Part shown: one piece after another, positions 33,638-45,697 of the stretch
Numbering within the stretch: position 1 is the stretch's first letter
Layout: every line of letters starts with the position of its first letter
Assembly (NCBI RefSeq): GCF_023078275.1
Contig: NC_062971.1
Location: forward strand, 7,378,001 to 7,442,000
Source: Leguminivora glycinivorella
Taxonomy: Eukaryota > Arthropoda > Insecta > Lepidoptera > Tortricidae
Direction of reading: 5' to 3'
Length of the DNA stretch: 64,000 bases
Notes under the pieces: generated by a model
Told to the model about the DNA's origin: nothing
The model's input: only the letters and a program-made list of their open reading frames with translations
The model's database searches: none
Made by a program: the position numbers and the translations under genes

Positions 33638-33791
33638 TGTATCATGCTCTTAGTTTTATAAGTCGATGTTTAGAACGCACCAAGATATCACGTAACCGAC
33701 GCGTCCCATCTGTCAACGACACGAACTTGTAACCGTCTCGATAATACACTATGTGATCTTAAATAATTGTTTTATTAAACTAAACAATACA
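33638..33791 (+). repeat. 3' LTR
   Basis: 154 bp, the same as the 5' LTR base for base as far as I can compare. It is preceded by a purine tract and followed by CAAAC. Confidence 0.95.
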
Positions 33792-34104
33792 CAAACCTAA
33801 CAACTTTTGTATATGATTGCTAAGCAAATTACCCGACTAGCTTAAACCAGGACCTGAACCCAGACCTGGTACCGGATCCTGATACGCACAACTTACCTGC
33901 TTTACTTTCAACTTTTAATTAATTTTACAGCGCATTAGCTCAACTGTAGTGCTATAAAATCATATTCAATTATAGGATAAATACCTAAATAAAATCTCGA
34001 TATTTGTTTACTACACATGAAACTTAGGATTTTCTACCAATCAAACAATTGATTCACAGCCTCGCCGAAAGAAGCCGTTTTATTTTTATTTTTAGCTACG
34101 CTAG

Positions 34105-34345
34105 CTTTTTGTTTAGCTATGTACCTATGGCGTTGGCTTACCAGAAGATTATCAGGTACACCTCAGACAAAAATATCTTTGCATTTCGCACACAATTTGG
34201 TAAATGGTTTACTTAATTTTATTCACACAACACTGATTTATCTCACACCGTGTCTGGCTGACACGCAGCTTATAGAGATACTAGAGTTTGAAGGCCGACA
34301 TCCTTTATTTGGCAGTTACAGTTACGTAAGAATAATAACATCAAA
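34105..34345. other. Conserved UGT-unit spacer block, B unit
   Basis: Strongly similar to 19640..19915 over the words CACTGATTTATCT and CATCCTTTATTTGGCAGTTA, and upstream of the B promoter in the same relative place. Confidence 0.55.
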
Positions 34346-34493
34346 TCGCTCACGAGAAACCTCTGACACGTGTACATCGTACAAATAAAGAGGTGTCGCT
34401 TTGCATCAAATTAGGTATTTATAAGTAGTTCCGAATTAAAAAAAAATATTTCGGACCAATTACAAATCCATAGAACTTGTTAGTATAGACTTA

Positions 34494-34637
34494 CCCCCTT
34501 ATTCATAAACGTTCACTAAAGTTATCAAGCCGATAAAGTTCATTTGTCCCTTTCTATCACACCAATACGTCGGAAAGGGACAAACGAATTTTATCGGCTT
34601 GATAGGTAACTTTAGTGTACGTTTATGAATAAAGGGG
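34494..34637. mobile_element. 144-bp MITE, TTA target, TTATTCATAAACG ends
   Basis: Inverted ends CCTTATTCATAAACG and CGTTTATGAATAAAGG, flanked by TTA on both sides (34491..34493, 34638..34640). The sister copy is 51489..51630. Confidence 0.8.
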
Positions 34638-35214
34638 TTAACTAATATCTAAGTTGTTAGACTTAATATCTAGGTTATAGGTATTTTTGATATAAGTATT
34701 TGTAGTTATACGATAGTACTAACTTAGGTACAAGTTATGTAATGTTAATATTGTTTTCATACATTTCTAGTGGTGTCTCAAAAGCTACACATTCTCGTAG
34801 AAGACATTTTTAGACTATCCAGAATATTCGGAAGTATCCAAGTTCCGCTCCATGTTTGATAATATCCCTTATCAATATCATCCAAGAACACTCGGATTTT
34901 ATAGAATATTTTGGAATCTTATGGATCGTTAGCAACCTCATACGGACGGACCCTCATACCTGTAATTAATGTCTGTCGTTAAAATTGTCCAGACCATCCC
35001 GAAACATTCTCGAAGGATGTGATCTCTTCTACAAATGTCTAGAAGGTTCCAGATTATTCTTTACTCGTTCATGTATGTACTTACACTGTCGATCAACTAT
35101 CGAATCTGGTGTTTTTGTACGGGTATGTCAGTCTTTTGTATGGGCAGTACTAAAACCCAGACTATACATCTTCACACATTAAATAATAAACAAGTAAACA
35201 ATTTAATAAAAATG

Positions 35215-35220
35215 TTTATT
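35215..35220 (-). terminator. Poly(A) signal of UGT copy C
   Basis: AATAAA on the minus strand, 55 bp after the stop at 35275..35277. It is conserved with copy B. Confidence 0.6.
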
Positions 35221-35274
35221 TGATAAACCTTAAATCTATATTTACAAACAAATGATTCGGATTTCGCATCCTAA

Positions 35275-38200
35275 TCAATTCGTTTTCTTTTTATTAATAG
35301 GCACTTTTCCGAATACTTTTCTAAATAATAATTTCAGTACTACTTTAATAACATATAGAGTTACTAAAATGATTGCTAATAGATCTAAATACATCTTCTG
35401 GTACCAGGGCAACATGAGCGCGGGGGAGCGCAGATGCGGCGCTCCGCGCGTGCGCACCACGTGCTCCACCCAGTGCACCAGCTCCGCGCCCGGCGCCACC
35501 GGCCGGTCGTGATAGATCTGAGAAAGTTCTTTGGCTTTCTTTGAGTACCTGAAACAAATAATGAGAAGGCTCAACTACGTTATGAGTAAAAATAAAATCA
35601 TCCCCAATTTTCACTTTTGCATGAAACATTTTTCGGCGTAACTGTTTTATTGCAAAATTTCTGATTGATAGCACTGACCACGGTGCAAAACTGCGGTTTG
35701 ACGAATGGCAAATCTACAAGGGATCTTAATTGACTACGGAGCTCTTCAAAAGCCTTGCTTTATTCACTTAGGATTATTTATCATTTCTTCTATGGCAGCC
35801 TTCATGTCAGCAGCCATTTCGTAGGACAGGTCGACCAACTTCGCGTAGCCTTTCTTTACAGCTCTCATCGCGTTGAGGCGCTGGTCAGCCCCGTAGGGCA
35901 TGACGATCGTGGGGACTCCGAAGAAGACGGTCTCAGTGGTGGACAACAGGCCGCCGTGAGTGATGAAAAGGCGGATGTTAGGGTGAGCTGAAACGTTATT
36001 CGCAATTTTAAAAGTTTGCAACAGCTACAAGTACCTAATTGATACCAGACTGAGTAGCTAATGTGATAATCGACAGCTCTCTGTCGCGCTAATATGGAAG
36101 ACAATAAGCTTAGGAGCGAATCAATTGGCACCCAGATCAAGGTAAGATTGTGTAAGAAGCACGCCATCTACGCAGAACCCATTTGCGGAGAGAGATTTAA
36201 TGAGAAATTAAGTTTCTCTAATTCCATAGTAAAATAAGTAACTTTAAGAAACCCTTTTACATAATCTGAATGTCAATGTTATTAAAACAAGTAATATCTC
36301 ACCAAGAATGCTTTGTTGTGGCGCCCAATTCAAAATATGAACATTTTTAGGTAAATTTGGTAATTGTTCTTCAAATTTCCATAGCACAGTTTGCTTCAAT
36401 CCACCAAACAATTCCAAGAAATCTTTTTTCGATGATTCTGGCCAGTCTTTGCTCTTGGCATTAGTTCCCATACTGAAGTATATTACTCCGTGTTTTGCCT
36501 CGTCCATTATCTTTTGAAGATTCTGTAAGTTTAAAGTTCAGGTTTAGGTAAGTACTGTACATTTAATCAAGTCTTTACTTATAAGTACATCACACTTTTG
36601 CAGACTAATGGTGTTGGACTAATGAATAAATGAATCCAAGTTAGTGACTTCGAGCACCGAACGGAACTTGGTCCGGAGAAAAATCCGGTTTAATCTGGTC
36701 ACACAAAAGCATATGCCTTAAGTCAAAAAGTGACAACTAGACGTTACTTACTGCTGGAAGGGGTTTGGTATTAGGATTGATGTGATATCCTCCAATTTCT
36801 CTGACATTCGGCGGTACACTGATGGGCTGGCTCAACGCAGTGTGGGAGTTTGTGAGCATAAAGGTGCCGTTATACAATACTTCCTCGTATGGAGGCAGCT
36901 GCCTACCCCGTTTTTCGTACAGAGGTGTGAAGAATTCTTCGTATAATTCTTTCTCTTTACCCTCTATGTATCTGAAATAGCAGGTTATAGTTTATTTTAC
37001 AGTGACGCCTTAAAGACGAAATTCATAATCTCAAGACCTGCATGTCTTACTTAATGCACCCTCTACGAGAATAATTTGTTTTAAGTAGAAAAAGTCTGTA
37101 CGGAAAGACAACAGTCGTTAACAGTAAACTTATACTATACATATAATTGAATACCTTTAAATATTTCTAGAACTTACAAATATTTTGCAGCCTTAAACCC
37201 AAACACGGTCAGTAGATTGACAAGTCGTTCGGAGAAGGAGAAAGGTGGAATTGAGGAAGCCATAATGTTCGGGTTGAACGCGGGGTTAGGAATCTCGTGC
37301 ACCAGCTGCAGCACTATCCAGTGAGGCTCCATGGAAGATGACCAGATCAGTGGACAGTTAAATAGAGGCGCTATCCTGTAAGTACACAATCATTATTAGA
37401 CATTTCGTTTGAATATGACTTGGATGTGACAATTAACGCCATCTCGAATCTATCTCCCGCAACTGCACATTTTCAGTGGCGCCATTAAGCGGGAATCGTA
37501 TTTTGAGTTTTTAGAATTCGTTACTCGATAGCGTAACGGAAAATAATTTTCATGGATAAATGTCCAAAAAATTCCCAGTGTATCCCAAACCAAACATTCG
37601 CAAATATCATTTCCCAAACAAACGTTTGGCAAACAACTTTAAATCGATATATTTATCATTTAGTAAAATTATTTTTTTGCAAGGATTGTTTACCAAATAA
37701 TTATATTTTCAAGTTTCATTTCACCAAGGACATATTTTTGGAATAGGTATAGAACGCTATTAAAAACGTTTGCTAAATAAACTTTTCACTAAGTGAAATT
37801 TGATCACCCAATTGGCCAAACCTAGGCCACTCTACAACCATGTCAAAATGACAAGCAGGAAGAGATTTCTTACAATCTTATTTATAACGTGACTATGACA
37901 TAGTTCTACAGTGGCCTCCAATTGTGTGGGTTCCAATTATTTGACTGTACATATCTATCTCTATCGCTCTTGCGTATTGGCCTGGCCAGGCCCCGTAGCC
38001 GAATTGCATTTCTGCGACACGAAACGAAAACGAAACGCCGCGAAAGGTAGTCTGGCTCTGTCGCGCCAATACGCAAGAGCGATAGAGATAGATATCTACG
38101 AGAGTTTCGTTTCGTGAGCGTTTGTGCATTCGGCTACGCACACGCAGTACCGATACCAGTCTTACCCAGCAAAGACATCGCTGAAAAGCCACTCCACAAT

Positions 38201-41200
38201 GACAGCATCAAACTCCTGTGTAGTGTCGCTCAGGAAATCCACGAGGTCTTTCGTATCAAACAAGGTCCTAACCATTTTAGTGAACTGAGGTACTACGGAT
38301 AAAACATCCATATTCGCTTCCTTGTTGAGGATGGACTTCAAATTCATTATTTTACTAGCTGCAATGAAAATTTAAAATTTATATAAAATTATAAATTATA
38401 AACCTTGTAGCAAACAACGGTACAGTCAAGTGTAAAATATGGGTGTACCTACACATCTTACTTAAAGATATGTCCCATAGCATCTTAGTCCGGTGTAATA
38501 AGAGCGTTGTACCTACCATATTAAATTTATGAGATGATTTTTTCGATACATATTTTTGCACTTGACTGTACAGGTTGGCGTAAATAGTTATTTGTTTTAC
38601 AAGGGGCGAGTGGCAAAGTAACAGGTAACCGCACGTGCCAATATTGATACCCGAGCAAGCGAAAGATTCCAATATTGAACCGCGAGCGTAGCGAGAGGTT
38701 CAACAAGTGGAATGTTGAGCGTTGGGAGGGTTTCAAGGCACGAAGGTTAAACAAACTTTGCCGTCCCAGTGAAACACACCAACACGAACAAAATAGGTAC
38801 TGACTATAAAACATCAAACTAAATCAAATTCATCAATTTATTCAATATGTATGATTCAAAATCATCATTTATAAGTAAAATCTACCAGCCCGCTGAAGAC
38901 ATCAAATTAAAATTTGTATGAAAATGCCAAGTCAACACGAGGAAAATAAGTAGTAACTAATAACTATACATACTGTTTAATAAACATTTAGGTATGATTC
39001 AAAATCTTCATTTCAAGGTTTATATTACTTAGCAGGCAGCTAATGCTCTCTGACTATAAAAAAGTGATTCGACGATCATAGAAAGTTACCTTCTTTTTCC
39101 ATAATCTCGTTATTTTGGCTAAGGTCCACTTCATGATACTTATCCGTAGTTTTGTGCGTTGGGAACGGGGTAGCGTAGGTAACCTGGAAGATTAACCCTT
39201 AATAAGCATTACAGGAATTATGCAAAATTACTTATACAAAAAAAACTATGAAATAGGGATCAAAATCTGGTGGGAAATATATTAACAACAGCCGTAGCGT
39301 AGTCATTTGTTCCTTTTGGCCTATGACACATGATCACAGTTTGTGTCGGTGAATGTGAAAAGGCATATGGAATTAAAATTATAAATCATAAGTATAAGGC
39401 ACTAGTCCCACCGCGAGCTAGTAAGCTATGAGCTAGTAAGCTATATCGGTTTTAAAAACGAACAAAGAATAAGCAGTCTCGTGCAAATAAAAGAGACACG
39501 GCGATATTAAATAGCTCACCGCTGGGCGAGTAGCTAATGTAACTATAAAACATCACCGTGTCTCTTTTATTTACACGGGAGTGATTCTTTTTTGTTCGTT
39601 TTTGTAGTCGATAGCTCATAGTTTACTATAGCTTGCGGTGGGACCAGTGCCTAATACGGTTAAATTTTTTGAATACATATCACCAAACGTTCAGTGAAAT
39701 TTTAACTCACATTGATAAACCTTAAGAAGTTTTATAGATAATTATGAAAAATAAATTAAAACTTTATAATTTTAATGGCTTCTTGTACCCCAAGACTTTT
39801 ATTTTTAAATTAAATAACTCTCAATGTCAGTGATATTGGAAATAAGTTTATAACATAACTTCATAAATGGAGAAATATGATTCGAGCCCTACACCCCAGC
39901 AGAGGGTAACAGGATGTACCTAATGAAGAAGAAGAAGATAACTTCATTCATACATTAACGGCCGCGTTCTTAGAGATTTTATAGAATATAGTTTTAGGGC
40001 TGACAACACCCAAATGCGCAAAATTGATGTTAAGGTGACGGACCCAATCATGGACAGTTTAAGAAAAAAATTCGCCTGTTTTTGATATTTCACTGATAAA
40101 AATTCTACCGCCAAGCGTGTTAAATCTTGAATGTCCTATCCTTCTTCTACATTTCAAGCGTATTGCAGAATATATACTCCTATTGGTTTCTTCATAGTTA
40201 ACAAATTAAAACTAGGTGTTTTTTCTCCAATTATGGACGGCAGTTCTCCATTAATGGATCCCCCATTATGGACAGTGAAATAAGTTTAAAATTTTACTTT
40301 TAAAGCCAACTGATACGCAATTAGTCAATTTTATACACCATAAATACAATTAGTTTGGGTTATTTTAACATAGGATTGTTTCTTGTAAATTTTGGTTTTG
40401 TAAATTGTTCCTTGTCCATCATAGGAGGTAGGCAGTTTTTCGGGTCCAGTAATGGACACTCGCAAAATAACGTCATTTCTTTATATCTTTGGAGCAACAA
40501 ACTATTATGTTTTATACCTTATCTCATGCTTAATGCAGTAAATAAAACGCATTCAAGATTACACCGTGCGTTATTTTTTTATTATTTTATACGTAAACTC
40601 ATCTCTCTTAGCAACATTACTAAGAATTCGTCTTGATATTTTTTTCAGTAAACTGGTGAATTTTATCTTGTCTCCAAATCCTTCAGAAATAACCGAATTA
40701 ATTGAAACTTCAAAATGAAACAGCTCTACAACTCTAGTTTATGGTACATAGCCGTCAGGTTTTAGAAACTTATTTTAGATACTTATTTTTAAGGATTTGT
40801 GTTTTTTTGTCCATAATGGCATCACCGTCCATTATGGGGTATTTTACCTTACTTGCGCAGTTTTTTAAGACAAACTATTAGTTTTAGTAAGGCAAGTAAA
40901 TTATATATTAATTATATTTCAACGAACATAGCCGTACTCGATACACGATTTAATGAAATCGGCTTGATAGAAAAAAATTACAAAGATTGGTATTGAGTTC
41001 GTCATTAAACGGTTCTCGTTCAATTATTCACTTAGTTGTCTTTAATTAATATTACAATAACAAAAATATACATATCTAAAACACTAACGAAACATATTTC
41101 TATTTTATTTTAATATTTTTCCGTACTTTTCGTACCTAGCCGCCCTCTTTTAGTGACATCGCGCTCTCACTCACTCCCATACGAATAGACGGTGTAAGCT

Positions 41201-41435
41201 AGCGTCAAGGCCATTGGGTGTTGTCATTGTCTTAACTGTAACTGTCGCACAAAATGCTATAGCAGTATATTATGATTGCATTTACCTCATGTCCAGCTTC
41301 CAACAGGTGTCTTACATAGCCGGACCCAAGTATGCCATGGCTTCTTCCAGCAAACGGGAAGACAACCAAAATCTTGTACCCGCCACATAGGTGTAATAAA
41401 GCTACTAGCAATAGAGAAGATAATATTTTCGTCAT
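35275..41435 (-). CDS. UDP-glycosyltransferase copy C (UGT33-like), complete
   Basis: Eight coding exons: 41286..41435, 39090..39183, 38166..38358, 37178..37375, 36752..36971, 36303..36522, 35768..35987 and 35275..35548. They total 1569 bp, 522 residues, uninterrupted. Exons 2-8 have exactly the same lengths as in copy B; exon 1 is one codon shorter. It starts MTKILSSLLL (signal peptide), has RSH with the candidate catalytic His, the same UDP-sugar signature (WAPQQ, THGG, GADQ), one C-terminal membrane span and the same KKTN ending. The most divergent stretch from B is the start of exon 5 (YIEGKEKELYEEFF against YIQPNTITIYDEFF), in the acceptor-binding half, so substrate choice may differ. 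Intron 1 (2.1 kb) has its own repeat content, including a segment with repeated TTATGGAC words. Predicted role: ER sugar conjugation of lipophilic compounds. Confidence 0.93.
37804..37949. mobile_element. TACAGTCAACC MITE, second copy
   Basis: The inverted relative of 1491..1630 (CCTAGGCCACTCTACAACCA). In the intron between exons 3 and 4 of UGT copy C. Confidence 0.7.
39402..39651. mobile_element. 250-bp TIR MITE (GGCACTAGTCCCACCG ends)
   Basis: Ends are inverted (CGGTGGGACCAGTGCC), with an internal inverted GTGTCTCTTTTATTT pair. In intron 1 of UGT copy C. A half copy lies at 62975..63100. Confidence 0.7.
39990..40870. repeat. Segment with repeated ATTATGGAC words in UGT C intron 1
   Basis: ATCATGGAC, AATTATGGAC, CCCATTATGGAC, AGTAATGGAC and GTCCATTATGGGG occur irregularly over 0.9 kb. 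No gene or clear ends were found, and copies A and B lack it. Probably an insertion of an unrecognised element. Confidence 0.4.
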
Positions 41436-41833
41436 GATGTTAACTGAAAACAATTAATAAGCTGTTTTAATAAGCGTTCCAATACCTTGTACCTGGGCCA
41501 CAGACCAACCCCTATAGACATCCATTACAAGACGACTCGCGGTCGCCAGCCTTCCTAGTATTTGCACTGATATAAGCGCGGGCGCTCGCCGTGCCCGATC
41601 AGTAGCGGCCAAGTAACAGACCCGAAAGCAGCGCGTGTTTTTCGCAGTAAAAAAATTGAAAAAGGGTATTTTGATGTCTTAAAGATGTCCACCTGTAGTG
41701 TGAAATGGTGTGGAAAGGTAACAAGAAGCTCAAATTTAAAAACAGACGTCATTACATTCCACATAAAAGTCATATTTATAATTTATTCAGAGCCGGCATA
41801 GGTCAACTTACATTGGCCACTTACGCGTCAGTA

Positions 41834-42428
41834 ACTTTGAGTAATTATGTTAACTAGAGAGGGCACGTCAACTTGATTTTGTGTAACAACACTTAGAGCC
41901 GATCGGCACAACCGCGCTTAGTCTGTGCCGAACGGCTGTGGTAGATTGACGTATCGCAATGAAAAATATTTCGTCTAAATAATGCCGTCATGTGTAGTGA
42001 GGTACTGTACAAACTGCTCAGGAAAATCTAACAAAAGCCAAGGAGTGACTTTTCATACGTAGGTTTACTGCATTTTTGTTTAAACACGCTTACTTTTTTA
42101 AAAATGTATCAATATAAACTCATGCCGAAGCGCCATGTTGCGGCGGCCATGTTTCGTTGAATCGCTAATTGAGAGTCATAAATTAAAAAAATGACCATGT
42201 AAACCCATGTCACTTCTATACTACGACTTCTAATCTATGCACTCTATGCAGAGCTCATCATCGCGACCGAAAGGTCGTAAGCGCCGAGTTAAATCGTAGC
42301 GCTTGCGACGTTACGGAAGCAGGCCATTGGTTCACACCCCGCCCCCTCACCCCGCCTTCAGCTTACAGGCTGTGACACGTTCGTTGTTTGCTATAGCTCC
42401 TCTATACGAAGTAATAATTACTCAATGG
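41834..42428 (+). mobile_element. Inner 595-bp insertion carrying a THAP-type exon
   Basis: TCAGTA is doubled (41828..41833, 42429..42434) relative to the empty site in the 498-bp sister. The ends are roughly inverted (TTTGAGTAATTAT against ATAATTACTCAA). It is probably a deletion derivative of a THAP-transposase element. Confidence 0.65.
41982..42062 (+). CDS. THAP zinc-finger N-terminal exon fragment
   Basis: The 26-residue frame MPSCVVRYCTNC, then KSQGVTFHT, then TAG, has the first two Cys (C4, C9) and the GVTFH core of THAP domains. A donor-like GTAGGT follows CATAC at 42059, which is where many THAP genes have an intron. The rest of the domain (CxxH) and any transposase are missing, so this is a remnant. 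THAP domains are the DNA-binding part of P-type transposases and of some host proteins. Confidence 0.6.
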   Translation: MPSCVVRYCTNCSGKSNKSQGVTFHT

Positions 42429-42649
42429 TCAGTAAAGGGACAGTCCCTTTCATCTGGCGCGACTGCCCGCCGTCCTTGAAACGGCCAATCACAGCGCGCT
42501 TAACACATTCCCCGCCCGCTCCTCGCACCCCTGGCACTGGTGACTCGTATCGCGAACAAAATATACAAGACTGCTACTCTATAGGAGGTTCTCTGTGACC
42601 TGGGCGAACGAGATCCCTTCGGAGTTCTATTTTATTAAATCTTGTTTTT

Positions 42650-42692
42650 AACCCCCGACGCAAAAACGACCCCTTCGTTTTGTCTGTCTGCC

Positions 42693-42751
<59 letters not shown>

Positions 42752-42930
42752 GTGTGTGTGTCTGTCTGTGGCATCGTAGCTCTCGAACGGATGAACCGAT
42801 TTTGATTTAGTTTTTTTTGTCTGAAAGCTGAGTTAGTCGGGAGTTTTCTTAGCCATGTTTCATTAAAATCGGTCCACTAGGTCGCGGTCGGGGGTTTTAT
42901 CAAAATTTTAATTTTGTGGTTAGGTTATCG
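42650..42930 (+). repeat. CCCCCGACG repeat with long CTGT array
   Basis: Same family as 21775..22020 and 61436..61675. It has about 20 CTGT units (42682..42770) and then GGATGAACCGATTTTGATTT. Confidence 0.75.
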
Positions 42931-43385
42931 ATGATAAATATAGATACCATACAATGATATACCGTATTTTACATTTAATAACGCTAAAGAAAACCGCATG
43001 AAAACTCTAAAATTCGTGTATGAACCCCGAATAACAAATTGCAGAGAAATCGTTAGAGCTGTTACCGAGATCGCCGGTATATGTGAGCGTGCACGGAAAA
43101 CGTCCACTTTGTCGATTGCTATAAAGTCGCTTTGTCAGTTTATTCATATGAAGATACAGGTAAATCTCGCCTAAATGGTAACCGACAAAGTGGGACGTTT
43201 TACTAAACATACTCACATACATAAATAAGTAAATATACAAGAATTGCTCGTTAAAAAGTATTATCTATACAAAATCATACATAGGGACAGACAGACAGAC
43301 AGCGGGAAGCGTCTGTTTTTATACTAAGTACCTATGTAGGAATATAACATGAATTTTACTGATGACTGTTTAAAATTATGCTTAC

Positions 43386-43500
43386 CTCGTTTTCGGAACC
43401 CTAACTTTTATTTATTTAACTAATTAATAACCTATTTAAAAAAATAATCAACTAGTGAAATAACCTTTCCATAGTATACAACATTAATCAGTACTAAACT
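43386..43500 (-). other. Putative 5' non-coding exon of UGT copy C
   Basis: It ends AAACGAG followed by the donor GTAAGCAT. The partner acceptor is at 41445..41444, 8 nt before the ATG at 41435. The start is estimated from the promoter block. Confidence 0.5.
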
Positions 43501-43510
43501 AAATATAATC

Positions 43511-43570
43511 GGCCTTTTATTTTATGAAGAAACTAAGGTAGTGGCTCTACGTGAAAACGACCGCACGTGA
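43511..43570 (-). promoter_or_regulatory. Conserved UGT promoter block, copy C
   Basis: Minus strand: TCACGTGCGGTCG, TTTTCACGTAGAGCC and CATAAAATAAAAGG. This is the most diverged of the three, but both CACGT words and the A/T box are kept. Here the first word is a perfect CACGTG E-box. Confidence 0.55.
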
Positions 43571-43961
43571 TTTTTTTTATCACAGTGAGTAAGTTCAAAT
43601 ATTCCCATGCATTAAAGTCACAAATAATAATTTAATTTACAGTATATAGGTAGGATTTTTTTTATCGTAAGCGGCGCTGCATTTACCTACCTCGTCGTTA
43701 TAGGTAATTAAAGTACCTACTTACCAGGGTAGGGATTTGTGATTTCAGAATGGTTTATTTCGCCAGACGAATTTCTGTCGCTGTAGTAGGTAATTAGGAA
43801 TCTAGTGGTAGCTATTCATTTTTAATTCAAATAAAATCATTTTTAATAGTTATTACCAGAGATATTATTAGGTACTATTAAATGATATACCTACACGAAA
43901 TCGAGCGGCAAAACTTCAAGAATCATCCAACTATTCGTCAACACGAATCACGTCGTTAATA

Positions 43962-44153
43962 GTTATTTGTTTTACAAGGGGGCAAAGTTGCTGTTTAACC
44001 GCACGTGCCAATATTGGTACCCGAGCAAGCGAAAGATTCCAATATTGAACCGCGAGCGTAGCGAGTGGTTCAAAAAGTGGAATCTTGAGCGTTGCGAGGG
44101 TTTCAGGCACGAAGGTTAAACAAGCTTTGCCACCGAGTGAAACAAATAACTAT
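43962..44153. mobile_element. TTATTTGTTTTACAAGGGGG element
   Basis: About 190 bp ending GAGTGAAACAAATAACTA, the complement of its start AATAGTTATTTGTTT, with the inner word ACCGCGAGCGTAGCGAGTGG. A nearly full copy lies at 38585..38785 in UGT C. Confidence 0.6.
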
Positions 44154-44419
44154 TTAATCTCAGGTAGGTGCATGCATGGGTAGGACACCGGACATGTCTT
44201 GAAGATTATACCAAGAGTCGTTTAGATATATAGGTACCAGTGGCGTAGCGTCGATACAACTCGATTCCCAACGGGTTCCCTAAAATTCTGCAGTATCTGT
44301 ACTTAGAAGTCCATACAAAACAGATCCCAAAAACCCCTCCGGCTTTACCAACAAAAATTTTCACGCGTCGCCACTGATAGGTACTAATGCAGACCACGTG
44401 TTATCACGCGAGGAGGACA

Positions 44420-44552
44420 GGGGGGTTACCATGACGTACTAAAGACGTTCAGTTTAGGTTGAGAGAAAGGGACACAGCTATAGCAGTTACATAGCTCCGT
44501 CCCTCTCTCTCAACCTAAACTGAACGGCTTTAGCACGTCATGGTAACCCCCC
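44420..44552. mobile_element. 133-bp palindromic MITE, second copy
   Basis: Nearly identical to 26788..26920: GGTTACCATGACGTACTAAA to CACGTCATGGTAACC. Confidence 0.8.
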
Positions 44553-44840
44553 AGGTTATGTAACTATTACTATTCTTTATTCAGTCCTCACAGACCTTGT
44601 AAAAAATAAATTTCAGGTACGACATTTTTCAATATCACCGTAGGTTGATATCAGACGACTCAAGTGAGATATTACGACATACCAAGTCATACTCAACTCA
44701 TACTTACCGTGCATTTTTTTGCGATCAAAATGTTTTCGGACAATAACGTTATCCATTTATGATAAACCATTTCATCCCGAACTGAGAATTCAATCACAAT
44801 TTCACAGTATACTGCCCTGACATGCCATTATTGCCATTAC

Positions 44841-45634
44841 AATGCCCGGGCTACACGAGGTGAGTTTTTCAAGCTAAAATAGCAAGCTAATGTTAGTAAG
44901 TCAGCAAGCTAGTTTTTCTGGCTTCGTGTAGACAAAACCATCTTAATTTCTAAGCTAGTAAGTAAGCTAGTTTACAGGTCAGAAGTATGCTTGCGCGATA
45001 AATGATAAAACATCAGGTCGTCCCTATCGCTCTATTTGTAAGTTCGGTAAGGACGGCCTGATGCTTTATTATTTATCGCGCGACCATGCTTGCCTGCCAG
45101 GACAGTTCTGCACGGGTAGCATGGTCGCGCGATAGACGATAAAATATCAGGCCGTCCCTATCGCACTATTAATAAGTGCGATAGGGACGGCCACATGTTT
45201 TATCATTTATCGCGCGACCATAATTGCCTGCCTGTTTGCAGGCTAGTAGCGTTCCCCCACCGCTGAGTTTACTATCCTGCCGGCCTAGCCGAAATGACAA
45301 TTGTAGACGCCAGACGCCGATCGCAACGCAGTCTGACTTAGTCATGCCAATACGGAAGAGCGACAGAGATAGTTTGCGCAGTTAGCTATGTTCCTTGGCT
45401 TGTTAACTTCCATGTGAGCGGCGAAGCTAATAGTTTGCAGTTGGCTAGTACAGTTACATGGACGAGTGGTCACTCCAATAAATAAATAGAAGCCTCATGT
45501 AAAACAAACAGAAGAGAAGCCTCATGTAAACAGAACTAGCATGCTCCAAGCTAGGTCAACAATCCAGGGCAGTTTAGTAACAAACTAGCTTGCCATCCTA
45601 GCTTGAAAAACTCGCCTCGTGTAGCCCGGGCATT
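44841..45634. mobile_element. 794-bp TIR element with nested palindromes
   Basis: AATGCCCGGGCTACACGAGG at the left is mirrored at the right end, followed by GAGTTTTTCAAGCTA on both sides. Two palindromes of a GGTCGCGCGATA family lie inside (44990..45093, 45118..45228). No target duplication was seen. Confidence 0.7.
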
Positions 45635-45697
45635 AAAGAATACAATAGAGTAAATAGGTACCCAATTTTTACTCGTAATTCGTAAACCAGCACGAGT

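Larger units (their letters stand above)
29554..33791 (+). mobile_element. Complete Ty3/Gypsy LTR retrotransposon (mag-like), TSD CAAAC
   Basis: 4238 bp with two 154-bp LTRs that look identical by eye, each beginning TGTATCATG and ending CAATACA. The 5-bp duplication CAAAC is at 29549..29553 and 33792..33796. A candidate primer-binding site TGGCGCAGTCGA starts at 29708 and a purine tract AAAGGGGGAAGA lies at 33626..33637. One uninterrupted Gag-Pol frame fills the interior, and no env-like frame is present. Intact ORF, intact TSD and matching LTRs argue for a very recent insertion. Confidence 0.97.
41499..42597 (+). mobile_element. CACAGA-family element, 1099 bp, TSD ACCTGGGC, with inner insertion
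   Basis: Starts CACAGACCAACCCC and ends GAGGTTCTCTGTG. ACCTGGGC is present at 41491..41498 and 42598..42605. It equals the 498-bp copy at 50969..51466 plus about 600 bp inserted after TCAGTA. In the intron between the non-coding exon and coding exon 1 of UGT copy C. Confidence 0.88.
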
